The notes under the pieces are model-generated. The model saw only the letters and a list, made by a program, of their open reading frames with translations, was not told the DNA's origin and did not search any database. A stretch of DNA of 64,000 nucleotides, taken from Arthrobacter sp. ISL-48. GTDB lineage: Bacteria > Actinomycetota > Actinomycetes > Actinomycetales > Micrococcaceae. The stretch spans positions 33,409-97,408 of the forward strand of contig NZ_JAGGPL010000024.1 in the NCBI RefSeq assembly GCF_018613805.1, read 5' to 3'. The translations under genes were made by a program, and so were the position numbers. How positions within the stretch are numbered: position 1 is the first letter of the stretch; each line of letters starts with the position of its first letter. Of this stretch, positions 17,731 through 26,354 are shown piece by piece.

Positions 17731-17908
17731 AACGCTCTCTCACCACCTGTCCCCAAAACCCCAACGCTCTCTCACCACCTGCACCCAAAAGCCCAACGCT
17801 CTCTCACTTCCTGTGCCGTGAAGGACGGGACGTGAGAGAGCGTTCCCCAAAAACATGCGAAAAGTGAGAGAGCGTTGCCTCCTAATCGGCAGGATCTGAG
17901 AGAGCGTC
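17731..17908. repeat. Array of six 32-bp repeat units in head-to-head symmetry
   Basis: The core GTGAGAGAGCGTT or its complement occurs at 17731-17743, 17763-17775 and 17795-17807 (complement orientation) and at 17832-17844, 17864-17876 and about 17896-17908 (direct, the last one imperfect). Spacing is exactly 32 bases inside each half, and the two halves mirror each other about 17819.5. The spacers are less conserved but often contain CAGG before the core. The same unit recurs at 20147-20254. Confidence 0.9.
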
Positions 17909-17923
17909 GGGGTGGGGGAAAGC

Positions 17924-20005
17924 CTAGGCGTCGGTGCGGAAGACCTGGATCACTGCCGGACGGGGCGCCCGCGCCTGGCTGGCTGCCGGCGTCGTACCTG
18001 CCGACACATAATCCGGGAAGTAGGAGTGTTGGTCCGCGAAGGATCCTTCCTCGCCTGGGTGCTGCACGGCCACGAAGACTGACCGCTCATCGTCGTGGAT
18101 TACCGGGCCGCAGGTTTCCGCTTCGCGCGGCACGGCCAGGAACTGCTCCACTCTGCCGCGTTCAGCCCCGGCCAAGGTCACCTTGAAGAGTCCGTCAGCG
18201 TAGCCGATGCTGGAGGGCGCGCCGTCGGTGGAGATCCAGAGGTTGCCCACGGAATCGAAGGCCACGTTATCCGGGCATGAGATCGGCGAGACCTGGTCCT
18301 TGGGGAAGCCGGCGAAGTAAGTCGAGGTGTTCCTGGCCGGGTCGCCGCAAACCATGAGCAAGTTCCACGCGAATTTGGTGGATGTCTGGTCACCGGTTTC
18401 GGTGATTTCCACAATGTGGCCGTCGCGGTTGAGGCTGCGCGGGTTGACCTCGGTAGGGCCCTCCTTGCCCGGCTTCCCCCGGTCCGAGTTGTTGGTGCAG
18501 ACCACGTAGACCTTGCCCGTGAGAAGGCTGGGCTGGACGTCCTCGCAGCGGTCCATCTTGGTGGGGCCCACCTTGTCCGCGGCGAGGCGGGTGTACACCA
18601 GAACCTCTTCTACCGACATGCCGGCCACGGCTGACTTTCCGCCCACGACCAGGGGAAGCCATTCGCCGGAGCCGTCGAACGCGCCGTCGGCCGGGAGCGT
18701 GCCCGTGCCGCTGATTTCGGCGGCCGGCGAGTCCCCGGTGAACTTGGCAACGTAGAGGTCACCGGCGGAGAGCAGCGTCATGTTGTGCTGACGGTCTCCG
18801 TCCCGGTATTTCTCGGCGGAGACGAACTTATAGAGGTAGTCGAAGCGCTCGTCGTCGCCCATGTACGCCACCACGTGGCCGGACTCGGCGACGATGACGT
18901 TCGCGCCCTCGTGCTTGAAGCGGCCCATTGCGGAGTGCTTCTTCGGCGTGGAGGTGGGATCGAAGGGGTCCACCTCCACGATCCAGCCGAAGCGGTTGGT
19001 CTCGTTGGCGTAGCCGGCGTTGCGCGTGTCGAAGCGTGGATCGTCCAGCTCCCATTTGCGGGCTGTGGCCGACGACGTGAGGCCGTAGCGCTTGTCGCTT
19101 GCCGAGGTGCCGGCCGAGACGAAGTATCCGTTGAAGTTCTCCTCGCCCGAGAGGACGGTGCCCCAAGGCGTGGTGCCGCCCGAGCAGTTGCCCAAAGTGC
19201 CCAGGATGGTCCGGCCGGTCGGGTCGGCTGCCGTCTTGACCAGCGATGAGCCTGCGGCGGGGCCGGTCAGTTCGTACGTGGTGTCGGTGAGGAACCGGCG
19301 GTTCAGCGGGGCGCCCTTGACGTAAGTCCACGGCTTGTTCTTGTTCTTGCGCTCCAGCTCCACCACCGTGAGCCCGTGGGCGGCACGGCCGATGCCCCGC
19401 GTCAGTGCGGCGTCAAACGTGGCCGGAACCATGATGTTCTCGTTGGTGTACTCGTGGTTGGTGAACAGGACGGCGCGCCGGTCCTTCGACCCCTCGATGG
19501 GCAGGATGTCCGTGTAGTCATTGTTGTAGCCGAACTGCCGGGCCTGGGCCGCAGGGGTTTGGTTTGCCAGGTCGAACTCCGGGGAATCACTGAACAGCGG
19601 GTCACCCCAGCGGATCACCGGCTGCCAGGTGAAGCCTTTCGGTACGGTCACGGCGTCGACTGCGGCGTCCACGGGTGCGATAGCGGTGAACGTCAGCTTC
19701 GACTTGCCGAATCCAGCCTTAGCGGCAGCCGAGAGGCCCGGACCCGCGGCAGTTGCCGTCTCTGCGGAGGTCACGGCACTGCCGAGTACGACGGCGAGAG
19801 CACCGGCGGCGCCGACCCCCAGGGCGGCGCGGCGGGTGAGGGTGGCGGAGGCGATGTCGCGGAAGTAGCTGTTGGAGCTCGTGTTGCAGACATCGCCGGC
19901 GCAGGCGTTGTCGCATTTAAGGGCGCAGGTGACTGCGCTGCGCTTGCCCTTGGTATGGCCGAGCATGGGCAGCAGAGTGAACTTGCGGGCGGTCGTTTCA
20001 GACAT
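17924..20005 (-). CDS. phoX: PhoX-like alkaline phosphatase (DUF839), Tat-exported
   Basis: Secreted phosphatase of the PhoX/DUF839 family, 693 residues, expected to release phosphate from organic phosphoesters with calcium/iron cofactors. A cysteine-rich N-terminal segment (CALKCDNACAGDVC, residues 28-40) precedes a Tat motif TRRAALGVGAAGA with the arginines at 58-59. Typical segments include LGNCSGGTTPWGTVLSGEENFNGYF, FGWIVEVDPFDP, HVVAYMGDDERFDYLYKFV and MDRCEDVQPS. It sits alone between menD and menC, flanked on both sides by 32-bp repeat arrays, and has a PHO-box-like sequence upstream, so induction by phosphate starvation is likely but inferred. Confidence 0.9.
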   Translation of the reverse strand: MSETTARKFTLLPMLGHTKGKRSAVTCALKCDNACAGDVCNTSSNSYFRDIASATLTRRAALGVGAAGALAVVLGSAVTSAETATAAGPGLSAAAKAGFGKSKLTFTAIAPVDAAVDAVTVPKGFTWQPVIRWGDPLFSDSPEFDLANQTPAAQARQFGYNNDYTDILPIEGSKDRRAVLFTNHEYTNENIMVPATFDAALTRGIGRAAHGLTVVELERKNKNKPWTYVKGAPLNRRFLTDTTYELTGPAAGSSLVKTAADPTGRTILGTLGNCSGGTTPWGTVLSGEENFNGYFVSAGTSASDKRYGLTSSATARKWELDDPRFDTRNAGYANETNRFGWIVEVDPFDPTSTPKKHSAMGRFKHEGANVIVAESGHVVAYMGDDERFDYLYKFVSAEKYRDGDRQHNMTLLSAGDLYVAKFTGDSPAAEISGTGTLPADGAFDGSGEWLPLVVGGKSAVAGMSVEEVLVYTRLAADKVGPTKMDRCEDVQPSLLTGKVYVVCTNNSDRGKPGKEGPTEVNPRSLNRDGHIVEITETGDQTSTKFAWNLLMVCGDPARNTSTYFAGFPKDQVSPISCPDNVAFDSVGNLWISTDGAPSSIGYADGLFKVTLAGAERGRVEQFLAVPREAETCGPVIHDDERSVFVAVQHPGEEGSFADQHSYFPDYVSAGTTPAASQARAPRPAVIQVFRTDA

Positions 20006-20088
20006 GGGGGCCTTCCAGGGAATTCGGTGATGTCCCGCCCACCCTGTCAGCCGATTCCAAAGCGCAGCCGTCAGCCAGATGAAATTCC

Positions 20089-20106
20089 GGTGAAGCCGGG
20101 GGTAAC
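20089..20106 (-). promoter_or_regulatory. PHO-box-like direct repeat upstream of phoX
   Basis: On the minus strand GTTACCC and CTTCACC are spaced by four bases, giving two 11-base units resembling the GTTCACC direct repeats bound by actinobacterial PhoP. It lies 84-101 bases before the phoX start. Match is imperfect. Confidence 0.4.
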
Positions 20107-20146
20107 CGCGAGAAGTGCGAGAGGAACGGCCGAAAACGTGCGGGAT

Positions 20147-20254
20147 GTGAGAGAGCGTTCGGTCGAAAGCGACAGGACGTGAGAGAGCGTTCGGTGGAAA
20201 GCGACAGGATGTGAGAGAGCGTTCGGCCGAAAGCGGCAGGACGTGAGAGAGCGT
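20147..20254. repeat. Tandem array of four 32-bp repeats
   Basis: GTGAGAGAGCGTT cores begin at 20147, 20179, 20211 and 20243, a period of exactly 32 bases. The intervening segments are nearly the same (CGGTCGAAAGCGACAGGAC and variants), so this is a tandem repeat rather than a CRISPR array. The last unit ends one base before the menC stop codon. The same unit forms the array at 17731-17908 on the other side of phoX. Confidence 0.92.
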
Positions 20255-20255
20255 C

Positions 20256-21266
20256 TCAGGGGGTGAGGAGGGCGTGGACGCGGCGGAGGCGGTCGAGCCA
20301 CCAGTCCCTTCGATCAGCAGGAGCCGCGAACTGCTGCAGCAGTCCGGCGTCGGCGTGAACCTCGCGGAGGCGGATGGCGCCGTCGTCGGCCATCAGGGGG
20401 TCCGCAGTGACGTCCGAGGTAAAAAGGGAGACGGTCCCCAGCCCGCACGCATAAGGCAGTTCCGGGAGGGCCGCGGCGAGCGCCAGCCCGGCACGGATTC
20501 CCACGGACGTCTCCAGGGCGGAACTCACGACGGCGGGCAGCCCCGCCTGCGCCACGAGGTCAAGCGCCCGCCGTACTCCCCCGAGCGGAGCCACCTTGAC
20601 CACGATCAGGTCGGCCGCGCCGGCGCGCGCCACCTTGAGGGGGTCCTCTTCCTTGCGCACGCTTTCGTCGGCGGCGATCAGCACCGGCGTCCTTGCGGCC
20701 CGCAGCTGGCGGCGCACTTCCGCGAGACCCTCAATGGTCGGCACCGGCTGCTCTGCGTATTCAAGCCCGACGGCGGCCAGCCGGGTCAGTGCGTCAACTG
20801 CCTGAGGCACGTCCCAGCCGCCGTTGGCGTCCACCCGGATGGCGGCATCCGGCAGGGCGGAGCGGACGGCGGCGAGGCGGGCGGTGTCGTCGTCGAGGGT
20901 TTGGCCGCGTTCTGCCACCTTGACCTTGACGGCGTCCACCCGGCCGAAGCGGGCAAGAACGTCCGGGACGCGGTCCGCCGAAACAGCGGGCACGGTGGCG
21001 TTGACGGGAATGCTCGTCCGCAGGGCGGGGGGGAAACCGTCCCAGCCGGCCTCGACGGCGGCCGCCAGCCAGCGCGAGGCCTCGGCGTCGGCGTATTCGG
21101 GGAACGGGCAGAACTCTCCCCATCCGAGCGGACCTCGCAACAGCAGGGATTCTCGCTGCAGAATGCCGCGAAACTTCACGCGCATGGGGATGCTGACCAC
21201 GTGCGCTGAGGACAGCAGCTCCTCCAGGGAGGGGAAGATGAGCGGCGAAGGGGCGTCGGCGGGCAT
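20256..21266 (-). CDS. menC: o-Succinylbenzoate synthase
   Basis: Enolase-superfamily dehydratase making o-succinylbenzoate for menaquinone. The product is 336 residues from the ATG at 21266 (a TTG five codons upstream is possible). The barrel shows the catalytic-type KVKV, metal ligands in RVDANGGW, EYAEQPVP and AADES, and the second lysine in LIVVKVAPLGG. The C-terminal SLFTSDVTADP is typical of actinobacterial MenC. The stop abuts the 32-bp repeat array that separates it from phoX. Confidence 0.9.
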   Translation of the reverse strand: MPADAPSPLIFPSLEELLSSAHVVSIPMRVKFRGILQRESLLLRGPLGWGEFCPFPEYADAEASRWLAAAVEAGWDGFPPALRTSIPVNATVPAVSADRVPDVLARFGRVDAVKVKVAERGQTLDDDTARLAAVRSALPDAAIRVDANGGWDVPQAVDALTRLAAVGLEYAEQPVPTIEGLAEVRRQLRAARTPVLIAADESVRKEEDPLKVARAGAADLIVVKVAPLGGVRRALDLVAQAGLPAVVSSALETSVGIRAGLALAAALPELPYACGLGTVSLFTSDVTADPLMADDGAIRLREVHADAGLLQQFAAPADRRDWWLDRLRRVHALLTP

Positions 21267-21327
21267 GGTTTCACTGTACAAGCGGCCGGAACCGCGGAGG
21301 CAGCCTACATGCGCCTATGTGCATAAC

Positions 21328-22344
21328 CTAGATCCACTTGTTGTGCTTGAACATCCAGAACAGGGCAAGCCCCATGGCGACCATCAGGCTGAGCGCCATG
21401 GGGTAGCCGAAGATCCAGTCGAGCTCGGGCATGGTGTGGAAGTTCATGCCGTAGATGGTGCCGATCAGGGTAGGCGCGAACAGGATGGCCGCCCACGACG
21501 ATATGCGTTTGACCTGCTCGTTCTGTGCATAGCTGGATTCGGTGAGCCGGCGCATCTCGTCGTTCTGGCGCTGTGCCACGAGGGCCGCATTGACGGCGAG
21601 CGCGTTCTGGAGCAGGGTGCGAAAAGAGGCCACCCGGTCGTTCAACCGGATCACGTGGTCCAGCACGTCGCGGAAGTGGTCCTGCAACTCCTTCCCGGGC
21701 TCCCGCTCGGGCGTGCCGGCCATCAGCTCCTGAAGCATGCCCACCAGCGGCCCGGTGGCGCGCTGGAAGGTGATGACCTGGCGGGACAGTTCGTAGATCC
21801 GGCGAGAGACGTCCGGGTCGGCGCCGAAGAGGTCGTCCTCGATCTCGTCCACGTCGTTCTCCAGTCCGGCGACGACGGGTTCATATTCGTCCACCACCTG
21901 GTCGAGGATCCCGTAGAGCACGGCGTCCGGCCCCAGCGCGAGGAACTCCGGCATGGATTCCATCCGCATCCGCACCTTGGCCAGATCCGGTGACTCCGCA
22001 TGGCGGACGGTCACCACATAATCCTGGCCGACGAACACATGGATTTCGCCGAAGTCCACTTTCTCCACGTCGTCGAGGTAGCGGGCGGGGCGCAGCACCA
22101 GGAAAACGCATTCGCCGTAGTGCTCCAGTTTGGCTCGCTGGTGTCCGGCCAGCGCATCCTCGACGGCAAGGGAGTTGAGGTTGAACTCCTCCGCCACGGA
22201 CTGAAGCTCGTGCACGTCCGGCCGGTACAGGCCTATCCACGCCATTCCCTCACGTTGGCGCAGCAGAAAGTAGGTCTCGTCCAGGCTCTCGGGATCCGCT
22301 GTCCGTCGGCCGTCCACGTACACCGCGTTATTAATGATGGCCAC
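21328..22344 (-). CDS. corA: CorA-family magnesium/cobalt transport protein
   Basis: Pentameric divalent cation channel of 338 residues. A long acidic cytoplasmic domain ends in two membrane segments, with the signature GMNF in IYGMNFHTMPELDW and the positively charged end KHNKWI. Start choice: AAGGAGG lies seven bases before the GTG at 22344 but only one base before the ATG at 22350, so the GTG is preferred; the frame is open to 22512. It is monocistronic, divergent from the glycosyltransferase cluster. Mg2+ is the usual substrate; selectivity here is not shown. Confidence 0.9.
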   Translation of the reverse strand: MAIINNAVYVDGRRTADPESLDETYFLLRQREGMAWIGLYRPDVHELQSVAEEFNLNSLAVEDALAGHQRAKLEHYGECVFLVLRPARYLDDVEKVDFGEIHVFVGQDYVVTVRHAESPDLAKVRMRMESMPEFLALGPDAVLYGILDQVVDEYEPVVAGLENDVDEIEDDLFGADPDVSRRIYELSRQVITFQRATGPLVGMLQELMAGTPEREPGKELQDHFRDVLDHVIRLNDRVASFRTLLQNALAVNAALVAQRQNDEMRRLTESSYAQNEQVKRISSWAAILFAPTLIGTIYGMNFHTMPELDWIFGYPMALSLMVAMGLALFWMFKHNKWI

Positions 22345-22530
22345 CGCCATGCCTCCTTCGGACAGGATCGTGCTGAACCAGCGAGTACGGAACCAGGGGC
22401 CCCTGGCTGTGAGGTTAGACCTTCTCAGCCGAGACGCCAAGATGTCGAGGACGGAGGTCGACCTGTGTAGGTCAGGCTGAAGGGACGATGTAGTCCCCGG
22501 GTTCCGAGGCACTTTCGGCGGCTATAAGTG

Positions 22531-22552
22531 TCCGGGTTTCGTAAGGTTTGAC
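22531..22552 (+). promoter_or_regulatory. 22-bp shared upstream element, copy 1
   Basis: TCCGGGTTTCGTAAGGTTTGAC lies 39 bases before the GT2 gene and is identical to 28403-28424 before the molybdopterin oxidoreductase gene. Both copies are also preceded by GGCACTT 22-23 bases upstream. Likely a promoter or activator site for both modules; the sigma factor or regulator is unknown. Confidence 0.65.
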
Positions 22553-22590
22553 GGGCAAAGCAAAGACGTCGGAACACTAGCCTTGGAAAG

Positions 22591-23316
22591 GTGACCGCAA
22601 TAACCGGAGCCATCGTCGACGTCGTTCTTCCTTGTTTGAACGAGCGGGACGCCCTGCAATGGGTGCTCTCCCGCATGCCGGAGGAATACCGGGCCATCGT
22701 TGTTGACAACGGCTCTACCGATGGCTCCGCCGAGCTCGCGGCCAGTCTGGGTGCCACCGTCGTCACGGAGCAGCGGCGGGGGTTCGGGGCGGCCGCGCAC
22801 GCCGGCCTGCGGGCGGCGACGGCAGAGTTCGTGGCGTTCTGTGACTGTGACGGTTCCCTGGACCCGGCTCAACTGCCGACGCTTTTGGCTCCCATCATGG
22901 ACGGCAAAGCGGATCTGGTCCTGGGCAGCCGGCAGCCGCAGCGCGGGGCCTGGCCCCCGCATGCCCGCATAGCCAATATTGTGTTGGCGTGGCGGCTGCG
23001 CCGGCTGACCCGGGAACATGTGACTGACCTCGGACCCATGCGGGCAGCGCACCGTCTCCAGCTCCTGTCCTTGGGATTGGAGGACCGCCGCAGCGGATAC
23101 CCGCTGGAGATGTTCCTCAAGGCGAGCCAACGCGGCTGGCGGATCATGGAAATCCCCGTGCCCTACGCCCCTCGCACCGGCAGATCCAAAGTGACCGGCA
23201 CGGTCCGCGGAACTCTGACGGCGGTGCGGGACATGTCAGCACAGCTCAAGGCTGCCGCGGCGGCTTCGGCTTCCGGACCGGTCCGCAAGGTCAACGGCAG
23301 CGAAGAACCCGCATGA
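22591..23316 (+). CDS. Family 2 glycosyltransferase
   Basis: GT-A fold transferase of 241 residues, start GTG at 22591 with GGAAAG just upstream. It begins VDVVLPCLNERDALQWVL, has the nucleotide-binding VVDNGSTDGSAE, the metal-binding region FCDCDGSLDP and the acceptor-side LGSRQPQRGAW. The C-terminal part resembles dolichyl-phosphate-mannose synthase-like enzymes but has no membrane helices, so it may make a polyprenyl-phosphate sugar or glycosylate a small molecule. First gene of a tightly packed cluster; its stop overlaps the next start (ATGA). Donor and acceptor are unknown. Confidence 0.85.
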   Translation: MTAITGAIVDVVLPCLNERDALQWVLSRMPEEYRAIVVDNGSTDGSAELAASLGATVVTEQRRGFGAAAHAGLRAATAEFVAFCDCDGSLDPAQLPTLLAPIMDGKADLVLGSRQPQRGAWPPHARIANIVLAWRLRRLTREHVTDLGPMRAAHRLQLLSLGLEDRRSGYPLEMFLKASQRGWRIMEIPVPYAPRTGRSKVTGTVRGTLTAVRDMSAQLKAAAAASASGPVRKVNGSEEPA

Positions 23317-23993
23317 GGAACACAATGGATCTGACAGTGGCAGTTATTGCCAAGCAGTGCCTGCCCGGACGGGTCAAGACACGGCTCAGTCCTCCCCTGA
23401 CGCGCGAGGACGCCGCCGCCCTGGCACAACTGAGTCTCAGCCGCACCTTAGACACGGTCCGTTCCCTCCCGGCGCGGCACCGGCTCTTAGTCATGGAAGG
23501 TACGCCGGGCAGAAGGGACGCGGAGCGATTCACTGTGGTGCCGCAGGCGTCCGGAGACCTGGCCGAACGGCTCGCCGCCATCTGCGATGCAGTATCCGGC
23601 CCGCTGCTGATAATCGGCATGGATACGCCACAACTTTCGCGAAACCACCTCGCTCCACTGCTCCAGGACTGGTCCTCAGCTGCACCCTGCCACGCGGCGT
23701 GGATGGGCCCCGCAACCGATGGCGGGTTTTGGGCCCTGGCATTGCGCCAGCCCGACGGCGCCCTGATCCGGGGCGTGCCGATGTCCACGGGCGCGACCGG
23801 ATCACGGCAGCTCCGCAGGCTCTCCGGTGCGGGGCTCAGTACCGGATTGCTTCCCGAGCTGAGGGACATGGACGACTTCGGCGACGCATTGCAGATCGCT
23901 GCCCAGATTCCTGACACGGACTTCTCATACGCCGTGGGTGAGGCCGAGGGCCGGCTGGACGGCTCACTGCTGAATGCCGGAGCAGTACGGTGA
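23313..23993 (+). CDS. DUF2064 (TIGR04282) glycosyltransferase-like protein
   Basis: A 226-residue protein of the DUF2064 family, related to nucleotidyl/glycosyl transferases with a GT-A-like fold. Recognisable parts are VAVIAKQCLPGRVKTRLSPPLT near the start, LLIIGMDTPQLSRNHL, and GPATDGGFWALAL. Members are annotated as glycosyltransferases in arsenosugar-type clusters and also occur with GT2 enzymes in actinobacteria. It overlaps the GT2 gene and the following SAM enzyme by 4 bases each, so the three are coupled. The reaction here is not known. Confidence 0.85.
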   Translation: MRNTMDLTVAVIAKQCLPGRVKTRLSPPLTREDAAALAQLSLSRTLDTVRSLPARHRLLVMEGTPGRRDAERFTVVPQASGDLAERLAAICDAVSGPLLIIGMDTPQLSRNHLAPLLQDWSSAAPCHAAWMGPATDGGFWALALRQPDGALIRGVPMSTGATGSRQLRRLSGAGLSTGLLPELRDMDDFGDALQIAAQIPDTDFSYAVGEAEGRLDGSLLNAGAVR

Positions 23994-24730
23994 CGGCCAC
24001 GGGGGCAGCACCGGGGGTAGCGCCGGAGGCAGCACCGGGGGTAGCGCCGGCGGTCCACTTCGGCCAGGGCCACCGCGAGCCATACGCGCTGGCGCTACAG
24101 GACGGATACGGCAAATTGACGCTGCGTCCGGACAGCGACAACCCTCCGGGAAACCTCGTGGAGTTCGATGTTCACGGCTGGTGCGCAGAGGCCAGCATCA
24201 TGGAGCGGTCCCTGCTGGGGAGTCTCCGGGGGCCGGTCCTTGACGTGGGCTGCGGTCCGGGCCGGCTTCTCGCTGCGGCCGGGCAGCTGGGCCTCGCCGC
24301 TATGGGCATCGATACGAGCGCGGAAGCAGTCCGCCGGGCCTGCGGCCGGGGAGTCCATGCACTGGAGCAGTCAATTTTCGCCGCGGTACCCCACAGCGGC
24401 CATTGGCAATCGGTCATCCTGCTCGATGGCAACATCGGCATCGGAGGAGGCGTCACGTCCCTGCTGCGTCGCTGCCGCCAAGTCATCGCACCGTCCGGGA
24501 CGCTCCTGGTGGAAGTAGACGCCGAGGACATCGATACCGCCTACTCGGCTGTATTGGAAGACTGGCACGGGAACCGGAGCGAACCGTTCTCGTGGGCCCG
24601 GACCGGCGCTGCCGGTCTCATGATTCGGACACACGCCACCGGCTGGATCGTGACGGAAATCCGGCACGTTCAGGGCCGGGTGTTCTGCTGGCTTAGACCA
24701 CAGACTGGGCAGGCACGTTCAATCCCCTGA
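23990..24730 (+). CDS. Class I SAM-dependent transferase
   Basis: A 246-residue protein starting at GTG 23990 and overlapping the DUF2064 gene. The SAM-binding motif VLDVGCGPGRLLAAAGQLG is at about residues 83-101, with the acidic GIDTSAEAV following and DGNIGIGG near motif III. The first 20 residues are an Ala/Pro/Gly-rich tail made by a near-duplicated 24-base DNA stretch. Methyl transfer is the default expectation; with an MTAP-like gene two positions downstream, transfer of another SAM group releasing methylthioadenosine is possible but untested. Confidence 0.8.
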   Translation: MTATGAAPGVAPEAAPGVAPAVHFGQGHREPYALALQDGYGKLTLRPDSDNPPGNLVEFDVHGWCAEASIMERSLLGSLRGPVLDVGCGPGRLLAAAGQLGLAAMGIDTSAEAVRRACGRGVHALEQSIFAAVPHSGHWQSVILLDGNIGIGGGVTSLLRRCRQVIAPSGTLLVEVDAEDIDTAYSAVLEDWHGNRSEPFSWARTGAAGLMIRTHATGWIVTEIRHVQGRVFCWLRPQTGQARSIP

Positions 24731-24831
24731 CAGGGATAGCCGGGAGCAGCTCCGGCACCACGGCAAACCAACGGCAGAATTTGCAGGGCGTACATGGACT
24801 GGACTCGAACAGGAATGAGGCAGGATCAAGG

Positions 24832-26304
24832 GTGGCTCCCAGTGCAGTAATAACACCCGACGGCGCCAGCGCCAGGTTCAGGTTGTTTGTCGTTCTTCCG
24901 TCTCTGCTTTCGCTGGAAGCGGCCCTGATGTGCTGGATGGTGCTCCCCGGCAACGGGTTCGAATCGGCGCCCATAGTTGGGACGTGCCTTTCCTGGCTGG
25001 TTCTCCTCGCGGCTGTCCGCACGCTGCGGCACATACCGCGGCACCGGGTAGCCGCCGTGGTCATCGCCGGCACGGTTCTCCTCGGCCTGGTTGCGGCAAG
25101 CGCGCCGCCCCGGACCAGCAACGATTCTGCCCGGTACGCGTGGGACGGGATCGTCCAAAAAGCCGGTATCTCGCCGTATTCGTATGTTCCGCTCGATGAA
25201 ACGTTGAGCAGCCTCCGGCCCCCGTGGCTGTTCGCCCCCGGCTCGTCAGATTCCGCTGGAAGGACTGTCTGCCCCGGCGACCTCTTCGGGACCGAGTCAG
25301 TTGCCTCTTCCGGCTTTCCCTCCGGCAGCCCGCTGTGCACGGCGATCAACAGACCCCAGGTGCCCACGATCTATCCGCCGACCGCCGAAATCTACTTCCT
25401 TGCGGTGCGTGCGGCGGTCCCGGACACTGCCGGTTACCAGCCTTTCCAGCTGGCCGGTCTGGGCATCAGCGTGGCCGTAACGCTGATGCTGCTCCGCGTC
25501 CTGTCCCGCCGCCGCCGGCCCGCGTATTTGGCTGCTGTGTGGGCCTGGAGCCCATTCGTGCAGCTCGAAGCCGTGAACAACGCCCACGTCGATGTCCTGG
25601 GCGGAGCCCTTATCCTTGCGGCAGGAATGCTGCTGGTCAGGGGCAGGCCGCTGCGCTCCGGAGTGGCTTTCGGGGCCGCGATGGCAACCAAACTCATTCC
25701 GGTCATCGCCGCGCCCGCGCTGCTTTTCCGGCGCCCGGCACGCTTTATCGCCGCGGCCCTGAGTACGTTCGTACTGCTCTATGCTCCCTATCTGGCGGCC
25801 GCCGGTACAGGTGTCCTGGGCTTCCTGCCCGGTTATCTCAAGGAAGAGGGCTACAGCCAGAGCAGCGGCATCCGGTTCGGACTCGCGCAGCTCGTCTCCG
25901 CCGGCCCCTGGCCGCCGGTGCTCAGCGCCGCCGCGTTGACCGTCGTCGCCTTGACAATGCTCCGGCGGACCCGGCCCGGAAACGTTTGGGACCAGCAGAC
26001 GGTCATGATCGGAATCACGCTGCTCATTGTCAGCCCGAACTACCCCTGGTATGCACTGATGCTGTTGCCGTTCATCGTCCTGAGCCGGCGCTGGGAGTAC
26101 GTGGCCGTGATCCTCGCCCTGGATGCCATTTACATGGTGCCGTCCGCCGCCCCCTACAGCGAGCCGATCAACCAGAGCTTCCTGATCGCCGCCGCCCTTG
26201 CGGTCGCAGCCGGGGCGTGGCTGCGACACCGCGCCGAGATCCTGCGGGCCGCCGGGTCTGCAATCGAGGCCCAGGTACCAAACCGCACCCGCGAACCGCG
26301 TTGA
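24832..26304 (+). CDS. GT87-like polytopic mannosyltransferase-type membrane protein
   Basis: Membrane protein of about 490 residues with roughly ten to twelve hydrophobic segments. The early extracytoplasmic loop RYAWDGIVQKAGISPYSYVP matches the 'WDG...G.nPY' motif of GT-C enzymes in the GT87/DUF2029 group, which use polyprenyl-phosphate sugars. Other marks are YPPTAEIYF and the NNAHVDVLGG and AMATKLIPV segments. Start is placed at GTG 24832; an in-frame TTG at 24781 would add 17 residues without signal features. With the GT2 enzyme it could form a lipid-sugar donor and transfer pair. Confidence 0.75.
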   Translation: MAPSAVITPDGASARFRLFVVLPSLLSLEAALMCWMVLPGNGFESAPIVGTCLSWLVLLAAVRTLRHIPRHRVAAVVIAGTVLLGLVAASAPPRTSNDSARYAWDGIVQKAGISPYSYVPLDETLSSLRPPWLFAPGSSDSAGRTVCPGDLFGTESVASSGFPSGSPLCTAINRPQVPTIYPPTAEIYFLAVRAAVPDTAGYQPFQLAGLGISVAVTLMLLRVLSRRRRPAYLAAVWAWSPFVQLEAVNNAHVDVLGGALILAAGMLLVRGRPLRSGVAFGAAMATKLIPVIAAPALLFRRPARFIAAALSTFVLLYAPYLAAAGTGVLGFLPGYLKEEGYSQSSGIRFGLAQLVSAGPWPPVLSAAALTVVALTMLRRTRPGNVWDQQTVMIGITLLIVSPNYPWYALMLLPFIVLSRRWEYVAVILALDAIYMVPSAAPYSEPINQSFLIAAALAVAAGAWLRHRAEILRAAGSAIEAQVPNRTREPR

Positions 26305-26354
26305 ACACGCCGTTCGTGCCACAGAATCACTCACACCAATGGCAGGATGACCCT

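Noticed and set aside
20147..20254. CRISPR array, because of regular 32-bp spacing
   Set aside because: The segments between cores are almost the same in every unit, so there are no unique spacers, and no cas gene is near.
25224..26354. Plus-strand upstream extension of the phosphorylase reading frame
   Set aside because: The open frame lies inside the GT87-like gene in another frame and encodes Arg/Pro-rich shadow sequence; the phosphorylase homology begins at the ATG at 26355.
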